A stretch of DNA of 6,104 nucleotides from Desulfovibrionaceae bacterium UBA3823 (GTDB lineage Bacteria; Desulfobacterota; Desulfovibrionia; Desulfovibrionales; Desulfovibrionaceae), in the NCBI GenBank assembly GCA_002369295.1, contig DFDR01000092.1, forward strand, positions 2,959-9,062. The letters are read 5' to 3'. The notes beneath the pieces were generated by a model. That model was not told the DNA's origin. It did not search any database and was given only the letters and a program-made list of their open reading frames with translations. The translations under genes were made by a program, and so were the position numbers. Shown in pieces: positions 5,031 to 6,104 of the stretch; the first letter of the stretch is position 1, and every line of letters starts with the position of its first letter.

Positions 5031-6104
5031 TTAGCGCTGGTGACGGGAACGGTAGTCGGCGAGGTCGCGCTCGAAGCCGCCGGGCACTTCTTCTTCCTTG
5101 AAGAAGATGTAGGGGTTGTTGCGGGGGGCAACAACGTGGCAGGGCTGAGCAGGAATCTCGGTGACGTCGAGGAGCTTCTGGAAGGACTGGCGCTTCATGA
5201 GCTCGCCGAGGCGTTCGCGGTTCTTGCCTTCTTCAATCCACCAGTCCCAAATCTTTTCGATGACTTCTTTGAGCTCGTCGTAGGGATTCTGGACTTCGAT
5301 GAAGGGAACCAGGAGGGAGCCCATCTGGGCGCCGTCGACGACGGGGGCCTTGGCGCCGCAGAGGACGCTGGCGCCGCGCTCGTCACCGATGTGGAGGGCG
5401 CGGGGCATGGTGTCGATGCAGTGCATGCAGCGGACGCAGTTCTTGGTGTCGATGGACAGCTTGCCGTCTTCGTACTTCATGCAGTGGCTCGGGCAGCGGT
5501 CGATGACTTCAGCCTGGATGTCGAACTTGCCCCAGTCGCGGCTGGCGTGGGCGCCGGCGTTGGGTTTCAGCTCGCCGCCGACATAGGCCTTGACCATGTC
5601 CTGATCAATCTTGATGTCGTCTTTCCAGGTGCCCACGACGGCGAAGTCGGAGCGGGCCATGGCGCAGACGCAGCCGTTCGGGCAGCCGTCAAATTTGAAC
5701 TTGAACTTGTAGGGGAAGGCCGGGCGGTGCAGTTCGTCCTGGTAGTCCTGAGTCAGGGTGTAGCAGGCGTCCTGGGTGTTGTAGCAGGCGAACTCGCAGC
5801 GGGACATGCCAAGACACGCGGCGGGGGTGCGGAGGTTGGAGCCGGAGCCGCCGAGGTCGTTGTGCATGTTGTGGGTGAGTTCCCAGAAGATCTCTTCCAG
5901 CTGCGGGGTGGTCGTGCCGAGGAGGACGATGTCACCCGTGGAGCCGTGCATGTTGGTCATGCCGGAGCCGCGCAGTTCCCAGATGTCGCAGAGCTGGCGG
6001 AGGAAGTCGGTCTTGTAGTACTTGCCGGAGGGCTGAGCCACACGGATGGTGTGGAAGTGGGCCACGCCGGGGAACATTTCGGGCTGGTCGCAGTAGCGGC
6101 CGAT
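5031..6104 (-). CDS. dsrA: Dissimilatory sulfite reductase alpha subunit (5'-truncated by window edge)
   Basis: The last 357 residues of DsrA are present; the frame is open to the right edge, starting IGRYCDQPEMFPGVAHFH. DsrA pairs with DsrB in the enzyme that reduces sulfite in sulfate respiration. The numbers here count from the window edge: Cys97 and Cys103 (CLGMSRC), then Cys141 and Cys145 (CPNGC), are the siroheme-cluster ligands of the family; Cys204, 208, 223, 226 and 229 (CPSHC...CVRCMHC) form the ferredoxin-like insert. Adding 80 gives the D. vulgaris numbering (177, 183, 221, 225 and so on), so about 80 residues are missing and the full protein would be near 437. The Met at 6077 is internal and not the true start. 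An unusual extra cysteine, Cys147, follows the CPNGC motif. dsrB begins 18 bases downstream. Promoter and start lie outside the window. Confidence 0.98.
   Translation of the reverse strand: MGRYCDQPEMFPGVAHFHTIRVAQPSGKYYKTDFLRQLCDIWELRGSGMTNMHGSTGDIVLLGTTTPQLEEIFWELTHNMHNDLGGSGSNLRTPAACLGMSRCEFACYNTQDACYTLTQDYQDELHRPAFPYKFKFKFDGCPNGCVCAMARSDFAVVGTWKDDIKIDQDMVKAYVGGELKPNAGAHASRDWGKFDIQAEVIDRCPSHCMKYEDGKLSIDTKNCVRCMHCIDTMPRALHIGDERGASVLCGAKAPVVDGAQMGSLLVPFIEVQNPYDELKEVIEKIWDWWIEEGKNRERLGELMKRQSFQKLLDVTEIPAQPCHVVAPRNNPYIFFKEEEVPGGFERDLADYRSRHQR

Noticed and set aside
6075..6077. The Met at 6077 as the start of dsrA
   Set aside because: The frame continues upstream to the window edge as IGRYCDQPE, which fits the DsrA family, and about 80 N-terminal residues would otherwise be missing. 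The gene is cut by the edge.
1..6104. A mobile element, phage, CRISPR or defence system
   Set aside because: There are no transposase, integrase or Cas-like proteins, no spaced direct repeat array and no terminal inverted repeats. All genes are core metabolic or repair functions.

Overview
The window looks like ordinary chromosome from a GC-rich, dissimilatory sulfate- or sulfite-reducing bacterium, most likely of the Desulfovibrio group (Desulfovibrionaceae). The evidence is a dsrA-dsrB-dsrD cluster. Its proteins follow the Desulfovibrio vulgaris DsrAB/DsrD layout almost residue for residue in length and cysteine spacing, as far as I recall those sequences. I cannot assign a genus or species from the sequence alone.

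The left half (1-3472) reads rightward. After 83 bases of GC-rich upstream sequence come aroC (chorismate synthase, 84-1145) and a RecD2-type DNA helicase (1145-3472). They share the A of a TGATG stop/start overlap, so they form a two-gene unit that is probably translationally coupled. The two products have unrelated jobs: aromatic amino acid and folate precursor synthesis, and DNA repair or replication-fork processing. The pairing is therefore probably positional rather than a pathway.

The right half reads leftward. A 5'-truncated dsrA (5031 to the right edge), dsrB (3867-5012) and dsrD (3572-3808) form one operon-like block. DsrAB is the siroheme enzyme that reduces sulfite in the cytoplasm as the last step of sulfate respiration, working with DsrC. 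DsrD is a small winged-helix protein reported to activate DsrAB. The promoter and about 80 N-terminal residues of DsrA lie beyond the window.

The two blocks converge on a 99-base gap that holds a strong inverted repeat able to terminate transcription in both directions. The dsrB-dsrD gap holds a second perfect hairpin with a UNCG-type tetraloop, followed by a small inverted repeat that covers the dsrD ribosome binding site and start codon. These RNA-level elements are the most interesting non-coding features here.

I found no RNA genes, CRISPR array, insertion sequence or phage feature, and no sign of a previously undescribed system. The genes belong to well-known families. The findings are details of regulation and sequence, with modest interest scores.
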